Source: Candidatus Nomurabacteria bacterium
GTDB taxonomy: Bacteria; Patescibacteriota; Minisyncoccia; Phycocordibacterales; UBA9973
DNA: 7,881 nucleotides
Reading direction: 5' to 3'
Assembly (NCBI GenBank): GCA_020846955.1
Contig: JADLCZ010000014.1
Location: forward strand, 1 to 7,881
Under the pieces are notes generated by a model. That model was not told the DNA's origin. It saw only the letters and a program-made list of their open reading frames with translations, and searched no databases. Of this stretch, positions 1-4,399 are shown in pieces. A program made the translations under genes and the position numbers. How positions within the stretch are numbered: the first letter of the stretch is position 1; every line of letters begins with the position of its first letter.

Positions 1-29
1 AAGACAAATTATTAATTAAAAATTTTATT
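1..29 (+). promoter_or_regulatory. Conserved AT-rich 5' leader of the first pilin gene (partial)
   Basis: This is the stretch just before the start codon at 30. Its core, ATTAATTAAAAATTTTATT, recurs almost unchanged before the pilin genes at 600 and 2993. It has no Shine-Dalgarno sequence. Any promoter lies upstream of the window edge. Conservation of untranslated sequence before three pilin genes suggests either a shared translation or mRNA-stability signal, or recent duplication of the whole gene start. Confidence 0.55.
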
Positions 30-485
30 ATGAAAATAAATTTTAAAAAAGGTTTTACATTGATTGAGTTGTTGGTTGTTATCGCTATTATTGGAGTTCT
101 TGCTGCTGTAGTACTTGCTGCTACAAATAGTGCTCGTAATAAGGGTAATGATGCTGCTATCAAAGCAAACTTGGCTAATGTACGTGCTCAAGCAGAACTT
201 TATTACGATACAAACAATGGATACAGTAGTGCAACTATAGCAACATTACCAGCTACAGGTTGTACAACTGCTACTAGTTTGTTCCTAGATACTACAATAA
301 CAGCTACTATTGCATCAATTACTGCAGCTAACGCTGCTCCTACTTGTATAGTAGGAGGAACAAGTGGATCCAAGGCTTCAGCATGGGCAATGTCAGCGGC
401 TCTTAAGACATCTGGTAACTGGTGTGTAGATAGTACTGGTACATCAAAGTCAGGTACTGCAGGTGGAAACGGGGTTTGTTCATAA
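30..485 (+). CDS. Type IV major-type prepilin (paralogue 1)
   Basis: A 151-residue prepilin, exported to the membrane and assembled into a type IV pilus after cleavage by prepilin peptidase. The leader MKINFKKG (residues 1-8) is short and basic. Cleavage is expected at G8|F9, with the conserved Glu at mature position 5 (E13), followed by a hydrophobic helix to about residue 31. The C-terminal domain has Cys pairs, including a final loop with W-C-V-D-S at about 131-135 and a Cys next to last, like the disulfide-bounded D-region of type IV pilins. The ATG at 30 gives a normal leader length and follows the conserved AT-rich upstream sequence. A hairpin terminator follows, so the gene appears to be the end of a transcript or monocistronic. 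Bases 54-127 are identical to 696-769 in the next pilin gene. It is the prepilin with no leader insertion closest to paralogue 2. The family call is secure; its role as main fibre subunit is inferred. Confidence 0.93.
   Translation: MKINFKKGFTLIELLVVIAIIGVLAAVVLAATNSARNKGNDAAIKANLANVRAQAELYYDTNNGYSSATIATLPATGCTTATSLFLDTTITATIASITAANAAPTCIVGGTSGSKASAWAMSAALKTSGNWCVDSTGTSKSGTAGGNGVCS
54..127 (+). repeat. 74-bp exact direct repeat with 696-769 (pilin N-helix coding)
   Basis: Bases 54-127 match 696-769 at every position, covering codons from Phe1 of the mature pilin through its N-terminal helix. Synonymous positions are also identical, which points to recent duplication or gene conversion, not only to protein-level constraint. 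The similarity drops after this block and the C-terminal domains are distinct. Confidence 0.9.
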
Positions 486-507
486 TATAATCTCATAATG
501 TTTTCCA

Positions 508-541
508 CAAAAACCTCAACAGTTGTTGAGGTTTTTGTTTT
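508..541 (+). terminator. Rho-independent terminator after pilin 1
   Basis: A perfect 13-bp inverted repeat, CAAAAACCTCAAC at 508-520 and GTTGAGGTTTTTG at 525-537, with a 4-nt loop AGTT, ending in a T-rich tract. It lies 22 nt after the stop at 485. The A-tract before the stem could let it work weakly on the other strand. It separates pilin 1 from the pilin 2-5 unit. Confidence 0.85.
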
Positions 542-546
542 GTATA

Positions 547-555
547 TGGTATAAT
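547..555 (+). promoter_or_regulatory. Extended -10 promoter for the pilin 2-5 unit
   Basis: TGG-TATAAT is a perfect extended -10 element (TGn at 547-549, TATAAT at 550-555). Transcription should start near 562, giving an untranslated leader of about 38 nt. A weak -35-like TTGAGG (526-531, 18-bp spacer) overlaps the 3' arm of the preceding terminator. The same TGn-TATAAT arrangement occurs before the genes at 2993 and 3583. Confidence 0.7.
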
Positions 556-570
556 AAATTGATACATTTT

Positions 571-599
571 ATAAAGAAATTATTAATTAAAAATTTATT
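571..599 (+). promoter_or_regulatory. Conserved AT-rich 5' leader of pilin 2
   Basis: The core ATTAATTAAAAATTTATT directly precedes the ATG at 600 and matches the sequence before 30 and before 2993. No Shine-Dalgarno sequence is present. Initiation probably relies on the unstructured A/U-rich leader. This conserved block also supports ATG 600 as the true start of a gene whose leader is unusually long. Confidence 0.55.
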
Positions 600-1166
600 A
601 TGATAAAAAATAAAAAAGGATTTACCCGGTCAGTGAAAAGTCGTGATGTTCGCTCCGCGAGCGTGCTACGCACCTCACGGCTTTCTACTGCCGGGTTTAC
701 ATTGATTGAGTTGTTGGTTGTTATCGCTATTATTGGAGTTCTTGCTGCTGTAGTACTTGCTGCTACAAACAGTGCTCGTAACAAAGGCAGTGATGCATCT
801 GTAAAGGCGAATCTAGTCAACGCGCGCGCCCAAGCAGAGCTCTTTTACGATGTTAATGGTAATACTTATAAATATGCTTCTAATCCACTGCGAGATGTTT
901 GTGACCCAACAGCATCTTATGGATCTCCTGCAATAAAGGGTATAAATGACAATGTCTACAATGCAGCAGTTGCAGCAGGGCTCGCTGACCCAACTGTAGT
1001 TATCAACACCTTACAAACATCTGATACTGCAAATTGTCATTCCAATGCTACTGCATGGGCTGCTCAAGTTCCATTAAAGTCCGGAGGTTATTGGTGTGTA
1101 GATTCAACAGGTGCTTCTAAATACGAGGGTAGTGGTATGCTTGGTAGTGCAAGAGCTTGTTTATAA
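600..1166 (+). CDS. Type IV major-type prepilin with 25-codon palindromic insertion in its leader (paralogue 2)
   Basis: A 188-residue prepilin. The first residues, MIKNKKGFT, are a normal leader reaching the cleavage motif at G7-F8-T9. The reading then passes through a 25-residue Arg/Ser-rich insert (about 8-32) encoded by a palindromic element, and GFT is regenerated at 32-34. From there a standard pilin begins: G32|F33-T-L-I-E37, hydrophobic helix to about residue 55, then a globular domain with W-C-V-D-S near 162-166 and a penultimate Cys. The upstream GFT is followed by R-S-V, lacks Glu5 and abuts no membrane helix, so G32 is the likely processing site; the leader is then 32 residues against the usual 6-10. 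ATG 600 is favoured because the upstream 29 bases match the starts of paralogues 1 and 6. A GTG inside the insert (663-665) could alternatively start a 10-residue leader. First gene of a four-pilin unit, 5 nt before the next. Confidence 0.92.
   Translation: MIKNKKGFTRSVKSRDVRSASVLRTSRLSTAGFTLIELLVVIAIIGVLAAVVLAATNSARNKGSDASVKANLVNARAQAELFYDVNGNTYKYASNPLRDVCDPTASYGSPAIKGINDNVYNAAVAAGLADPTVVINTLQTSDTANCHSNATAWAAQVPLKSGGYWCVDSTGASKYEGSGMLGSARACL
624..696 (+). repeat. In-frame palindromic element, copy 1
   Basis: A 73-bp palindrome that, with two flanking bases, adds exactly 75 bp to the gene. The outer stem pairs ACCCGG (624-629) with CCGGGT (691-696), has a bulged T630, then CAGT (631-634) with ACTG (687-690), then 637-646 with 675-684 including a T641-G680 wobble. 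The apex holds two hairpins: GTTCGC/GCGAGC (648-653 with 657-662) and GTGC-TAC-GCAC (663-673). It has 44 G/C of 73 bases, well above its AT-rich surroundings. GG-N-TTTAC occurs at both ends (618-625 and 693-700), either as a target duplication or as targeting of that motif. One frame of each strand is open through it; the pilin uses the + strand one. Copies 2 and 3 are at 4469 and 5759. Confidence 0.88.
696..769 (+). repeat. 74-bp exact direct repeat with 54-127
   Basis: Second copy of the identical block encoding the start of the mature pilin. The palindromic element at 624-696 ends exactly where this identity begins. The sequence upstream of the element also resembles the start of gene 30-485, so the insertion split a duplicated pilin gene start. 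Confidence 0.9.
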
Positions 1167-1171
1167 AATAA

Positions 1172-1702
1172 ATGAAAAATTTATACAAAAACAAAGGGTT
1201 TACACTGATTGAAGTTTTAATAGCTATTACAATTATTATAGTAATTTTTGCTATTGTTATGCCTTCTGTAAATTCAGCTCGTAAAAAGGGGATTGATGCA
1301 GGGGTTATATCGAGTCTTGATAATATTCGAGTGCCAGCATATTTAGCATTTAAAAAAATTGTGATTGGTGACCCTAGAACTCAACATTACACTACTTGTC
1401 CTACAACTGCATTTACTGCACCACAAACTTTAGGTTTGTATTATGATCCAACTGTCTCATCTGCGATTGTACAGATTACACCAAAAGTAGATCAAATAGA
1501 TTGTGATTTTACAGTTTCTACTTATGCAATTGCTGTTGTTTTAAAAGGGCAGTCATCTACATCAGGTCAAAAAGATGTTTACTGTACAGATTCTGAAGAT
1601 AATAAAGTACAGAGTTTATTATCTCATTGGTCAGCATTATCTGGAGATGGTGCAGTTTATGCAGTCAATAGGCTCACTGGTCTTTGTAGCCCTGCGTCAT
1701 AA
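1172..1702 (+). CDS. Type IV prepilin (paralogue 3)
   Basis: A 176-residue prepilin with a short basic leader (MKNLYKNKG) and expected cleavage at G9|F10. Glu5 of the mature protein is E14, followed by an Ile-rich helix to about residue 33. The conserved N-S-A-R-K-K-G turn after the helix resembles paralogues 1 and 2. The C-terminal domain keeps the family pattern of a small-residue strand ending in V-L-K and then Y-C-T-D-S, with a Cys close to the end. The segment between these last two Cys is longer than in paralogues 1 and 2. It starts 5 nt after paralogue 2 with no Shine-Dalgarno sequence, so it is probably co-transcribed. There is no leader insertion. The divergent globular domain suggests a distinct subunit; which one dominates the fibre cannot be read from sequence. 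Confidence 0.9.
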   Translation: MKNLYKNKGFTLIEVLIAITIIIVIFAIVMPSVNSARKKGIDAGVISSLDNIRVPAYLAFKKIVIGDPRTQHYTTCPTTAFTAPQTLGLYYDPTVSSAIVQITPKVDQIDCDFTVSTYAIAVVLKGQSSTSGQKDVYCTDSEDNKVQSLLSHWSALSGDGAVYAVNRLTGLCSPAS

Positions 1703-1726
1703 TTTAATTTAAAATATTAAAATAAA

Positions 1727-2338
1727 ATGAATAAAAAAAATAATAAAAATTTAGGCTTCACATTAATAGAAATGCTAGTAGTAATAGCAATTGTTGTTAT
1801 TTTGGGTACAATATTTTTTGTAAAAATGAAATCTGGTGTAGATAAATCCGACGACATAAAAATAAAAGCCAAAATGAACGAGGCATTAATACAAGGTAAG
1901 TTGTATTACAACACAAACGGATACTATTCTAATAATAATAGTTTTTACTTAATTGTAAAAAGAGCCCCAGTTAGTTTTAATCAGGGATATATTTATGGTT
2001 ATTATAGTAGCTTAGGTAGTCTAATGAAAGATATTGAAGATTTAGCAGGAGATTATATTACACTTGATAGTCCAAATACAAGCACAAATTATGGCCCTAA
2101 TATTATATATGGTACAGGTGCGCCTTATACTGGCAGTAAAGCAGGATCTTATACACTTGCTGTACCATTGAAAACACAAAATATTATATCAGCAAATTCG
2201 GGTACAGATTACTATTGTATTGATTCAAGTCTTGAAGAGGGTAAGGTTATAGACGAGATCGAACAAATGACAGGCGATACATGGATTAATGGTTCAGGAT
2301 TAAATGAACTAAATGGAGTTGCAAGTTGCGGTAATTAA
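1727..2338 (+). CDS. Type IV prepilin (paralogue 4, Tyr/Asn-rich)
   Basis: A 203-residue prepilin. The leader MNKKNNKNLG is cut at G10|F11, with Glu5 at E15 and a hydrophobic helix to about residue 33. The globular part is richer in Tyr, Asn and Ser than its neighbours and is the longest of the six major-type pilins without an insertion. It retains the family strand A-V-P-L-K, then Y-Y-C-I-D-S and a Cys three residues from the end, consistent with a C-terminal disulfide loop. It lies 24 nt after paralogue 3 and 3 nt before paralogue 5, within the same apparent operon. No Shine-Dalgarno sequence is visible, only an A/T-rich upstream region. It could be a fibre subunit or a specialised minor subunit. 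Confidence 0.9.
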   Translation: MNKKNNKNLGFTLIEMLVVIAIVVILGTIFFVKMKSGVDKSDDIKIKAKMNEALIQGKLYYNTNGYYSNNNSFYLIVKRAPVSFNQGYIYGYYSSLGSLMKDIEDLAGDYITLDSPNTSTNYGPNIIYGTGAPYTGSKAGSYTLAVPLKTQNIISANSGTDYYCIDSSLEEGKVIDEIEQMTGDTWINGSGLNELNGVASCGN

Positions 2339-2341
2339 TAT

Positions 2342-2869
2342 ATGAAAAAATTTACAAAAAAAAATTATGGCTTTAGCTTAATTGAATTACTAGTAGTTAT
2401 CGCAATCATGATAGCCTTATCTGCATTAGTATTAGCAAGGCTTGATTCTGTGCGTGATGAAGTTGCCGATACCGTTGTCAAAGCTAATCTAGAAAATATT
2501 CGTGCTCAAGCAAAGAATTATTTTTTCCGTAATGGCAATTATGGCACGGCAACTCTCGCTGTGGTCGGCACCAATCCACCGACTTCTACACTTGCTGGAT
2601 GCAGTACTGCGGGGACATTTCTAGCAGGGTCAGCTGTCAGTACATATTTAGTAGACGCAGAGAAGGCAATTGATCCAACCTCTAATTGGGTAGCTGTATG
2701 TGCTCTTGGTAAATTGGTAGGTGAGACAAATGCTACAAGCTGGATAGTTGCAGTGCCACTAAAGTCTGGGAATTATTGGTGTGTTTCCTCCAATTACTCA
2801 AGGTTAGCTCCAACAAACGGTATTTTGGGAGGCGGAGCAAGTGCGGCCGCTGTATGTAATGAAATGTAA
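2342..2869 (+). CDS. Type IV prepilin (paralogue 5)
   Basis: A 175-residue prepilin. The leader MKKFTKKNYG precedes cleavage at G10|F11, in a G-F-S-L-I-E variant of the motif, with Glu5 at E15. The membrane helix runs to about residue 33. The mature protein has an internal Cys pair in the middle and the C-terminal signature W-I-V-A-V-P-L-K, S-G-N-Y-W-C-V-S-S and a Cys three residues from the end. The usual Asp of C-V-D-S is Ser here. It starts 3 nt after paralogue 4 and ends the second transcription unit. No strong hairpin terminator was found between it and the promoter at 2924. Confidence 0.9.
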   Translation: MKKFTKKNYGFSLIELLVVIAIMIALSALVLARLDSVRDEVADTVVKANLENIRAQAKNYFFRNGNYGTATLAVVGTNPPTSTLAGCSTAGTFLAGSAVSTYLVDAEKAIDPTSNWVAVCALGKLVGETNATSWIVAVPLKSGNYWCVSSNYSRLAPTNGILGGGASAAAVCNEM

Positions 2870-2923
2870 TTACCATAGTTTTCCACAATAGTATTATTGC
2901 TTTGCTTTACTTTGGGAAATTTG

Positions 2924-2932
2924 TGATATAAT
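2924..2932 (+). promoter_or_regulatory. Extended -10 promoter for pilin 6
   Basis: TGA-TATAAT (TGn at 2924-2926, TATAAT at 2927-2932) is a perfect extended -10. A convincing -35 is not obvious; TTGCTT at 2902-2907 is possible but with a 19-bp spacer. The expected start near 2939 gives an untranslated leader of about 54 nt, ending in the conserved AT-rich block before the ATG at 2993. Confidence 0.65.
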
Positions 2933-2969
2933 GGAACTATACATCTTTTTAACTTAACAAAAGTCGTAT

Positions 2970-2992
2970 TTATTAATAATTAAAAATTTATT
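2970..2992 (+). promoter_or_regulatory. Conserved AT-rich 5' leader of pilin 6
   Basis: AATTAAAAATTTATT immediately before the ATG at 2993 matches the leaders at 1-29 and 571-599. The other pilin genes (1172, 1727, 2342 and the minor pilins) lack it. It therefore marks the genes that are first in their own transcripts. Confidence 0.5.
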
Positions 2993-3502
2993 ATGATAAA
3001 AAATTATAAAAAAGGTTTTACATTGATCGAATTGTTGGTGGTTATCGCTATTATTGGTATTTTGGCTACAGTAGTGTTGATCTCTACATCAAAAACTCGA
3101 GATAGTGGTAACAATGCTTCTATTCAAGCCAATTTAGGCACTGTAAAATTGCAAGCAGAGATGGTAAATACTACTAACCGTTGTTATGGTGATGGTACAG
3201 ATTGTACAGCAGCTGCAACTACAGATTGTGTAGCAGGCCCACTGTTTACCATAGATCCTATCTTAAGTAAGGCTCTTATTTCTGCCAACAGAGCAGCTGG
3301 TGGAGATGCTGATACCTTGGATGCTGTTCAGTGCGAAGTTTCAGATAATGGTGCAAGTTATGCTGTCGCTGTAAAATTGAGACCTAATCCAGCTACAGCA
3401 CCAGCTACACAAACTGCATGGTGTGTTGATTCAAACGGATTCTCTGATATGCTTGCTGATGCTTCTACCTTCAATACTACAGGTCCAGCGACTTGTGATT
3501 AA
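2993..3502 (+). CDS. Type IV major-type prepilin (paralogue 6)
   Basis: A 169-residue prepilin with leader MIKNYKKG, cleavage at G8|F9, Glu5 at E13 and a hydrophobic helix to about residue 31. The N-terminal protein sequence is close to paralogues 1 and 2, but its codons have drifted, unlike the identical block those two share. The globular domain has several Cys and ends with the family pattern: strand A-V-A-V-K-L, then A-W-C-V-D-S, and a penultimate Cys. It has its own promoter and terminator, so it is likely expressed independently, which would suit an abundant or separately regulated pilin. There is no leader insertion. It lies directly upstream of the prepilin peptidase gene. Confidence 0.92.
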   Translation: MIKNYKKGFTLIELLVVIAIIGILATVVLISTSKTRDSGNNASIQANLGTVKLQAEMVNTTNRCYGDGTDCTAAATTDCVAGPLFTIDPILSKALISANRAAGGDADTLDAVQCEVSDNGASYAVAVKLRPNPATAPATQTAWCVDSNGFSDMLADASTFNTTGPATCD

Positions 3503-3510
3503 TATATAAT

Positions 3511-3552
3511 CCAAACAAAAAACCCTCTCAATTGAGAGGGTTTTTTGTTTGG
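3511..3552. terminator. 42-bp perfect palindrome, probably a bidirectional terminator
   Basis: Every base from 3511 to 3531 pairs with 3552 to 3532, so the two strands read identically. As RNA it forms a stem of up to about 19 bp with an AATT loop. It has a CCCTCTC/GAGAGGG core flanked by A6 and T6, so either strand gives a GC stem followed by T residues. It lies 9 nt after the stop of pilin 6 and 16 nt before the pilD promoter. Confidence 0.88.
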
Positions 3553-3567
3553 ATTTGAGTATTGTAA

Positions 3568-3576
3568 TGCTATAAT
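3568..3576 (+). promoter_or_regulatory. pilD: Extended -10 promoter, leaderless start for pilD
   Basis: TGC-TATAAT (TGn at 3568-3570, TATAAT at 3571-3576) lies only 6 nt upstream of the ATG at 3583. The usual start distance of about 6-8 nt after the -10 puts the first transcribed base on or next to the A of the start codon. The pilD mRNA would thus be leaderless, consistent with the absence of a Shine-Dalgarno sequence. Confidence 0.7.
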
Positions 3577-3582
3577 ATATCT

Positions 3583-4398
3583 ATGATTGATACTATAATA
3601 TTTGTTTTTATATTCTTGTTTGGGACGATTATTGGAAGTTTTCTCAATGTTGTAATTTATCGACTCAATACAAGCAAAAAAATTGTAAATAGTCGCTCTG
3701 TATGTTTCTCTTGCAATAAGACACTGTATTGGTACGAGATGATACCAGTATTATCTTTTCTAATCCAGAAGGGTAGATGTCGAGGATGTGCCAGCCGTAT
3801 ATCACACCAATACCCAATCGTAGAAGTTGCAACGGGTATTGTGTTTGCAATTCTTGCATATCATTTTATGCCATTGTTATATATAAATACCAACTTATAT
3901 ATATTTTATCTTTCTTATTTTGTATTTATTTTTTCTATACTTATTGTCATTACCGTCTATGATATGCGTCACAAGATTATCCCTGATAGATTGGTATATA
4001 TGTTTATATTTCTTTCTTTTGTTCTAATGTTTATCAATACTACAGGTATGGGTGAAATATTTGTATTACCAAGTGTACTGCAATTTGTTGCTGGGCCACT
4101 ACTTGCATTGCCATTTGCCCTAATATGGCTAATTTCCAAGGGTACATTAATCGGCTTTGGTGATAGCAAATTGATCCATGGTATTGGATGGATGCTTGGT
4201 ATCTCTATGGGATTATCGGCATTATTCATATCATTTTGGCTAGGTGCATTGTTTGGAGTTGTAATGCTTGCACTAAAGAAAATGAAAGTAAATATGAAGA
4301 CCGAGATTCCGTTTGCACCATTTTTAGTCATAGGCTGTTTTGTGGCTTTTATATTTCAATTAGGTATATTCAAGTTATCAGAACTTTTTATTTTCTAA
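3583..4398 (+). CDS. pilD: Prepilin peptidase / N-methyltransferase (A24 family)
   Basis: A 271-residue integral membrane aspartic protease that cuts the leaders of type IV prepilins after Gly and normally methylates the new N-terminal residue. Helix 1 carries the conserved G-S-F-L-N-V-V-I-Y-R-L (18-28). The cytoplasmic loop has two zinc-binding CxxC pairs, C41/C44 and C66/C69, typical of the bifunctional enzymes. The catalytic aspartates are D127 in V-Y-D-x-R-x-x-x-I-P-D and D194 in G-F-G-D-S-K-L. Several hydrophobic segments follow, and length is normal for the family. The ATG at 3583 places the first helix correctly and sits immediately after the -10 box. It is the first gene of a unit containing the four minor pilins; the next start is 1 nt past its stop. 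The substrates presumably include all ten prepilins here, among them those with greatly lengthened leaders. Confidence 0.97.
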   Translation: MIDTIIFVFIFLFGTIIGSFLNVVIYRLNTSKKIVNSRSVCFSCNKTLYWYEMIPVLSFLIQKGRCRGCASRISHQYPIVEVATGIVFAILAYHFMPLLYINTNLYIFYLSYFVFIFSILIVITVYDMRHKIIPDRLVYMFIFLSFVLMFINTTGMGEIFVLPSVLQFVAGPLLALPFALIWLISKGTLIGFGDSKLIHGIGWMLGISMGLSALFISFWLGALFGVVMLALKKMKVNMKTEIPFAPFLVIGCFVAFIFQLGIFKLSELFIF

Positions 4399-4399
4399 A

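Noticed and set aside
203..508. Open reading frame on the minus strand opposite pilin 1
   Set aside because: It mirrors the Ala/Val-rich pilin codons, has no recognisable domain, and its 3' neighbourhood and start lack signals. It is a shadow of the gene at 30-485. The same applies to minus-strand frames at 587-820, 3665-3859, 3969-4331, 5091-5294, 6205-6396 and 7325-7586.
663..695. GTG inside the palindromic element as the true start of gene 600 (and 4508 for gene 4400)
   Set aside because: It would give a plausible 10-residue leader, but copy 3 has no equivalent GTG. The conserved untranslated leader, ATG and basic residues upstream are also intact, so the upstream ATG remains more likely. 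It is kept as an alternative in the feature notes.
624..696. tRNA-like or other known RNA gene, because the fold resembles a cloverleaf
   Set aside because: There is no CCA end, T-loop or anticodon arm consensus, the apical hairpins vary freely in sequence, and every copy is embedded in frame in a pilin gene.
624..696. Direct identification as a Rickettsia palindromic element
   Set aside because: The analogy (in-frame palindromes in coding genes) is real, but I do not recognise the sequence as a member of any RPE family, and the organism does not look like Rickettsia.
600..700. Assembly artefact or adapter contamination explaining the insert
   Set aside because: Three copies with different but structurally compensated sequence, each exactly in frame at the same motif, cannot come from a single contaminating sequence.
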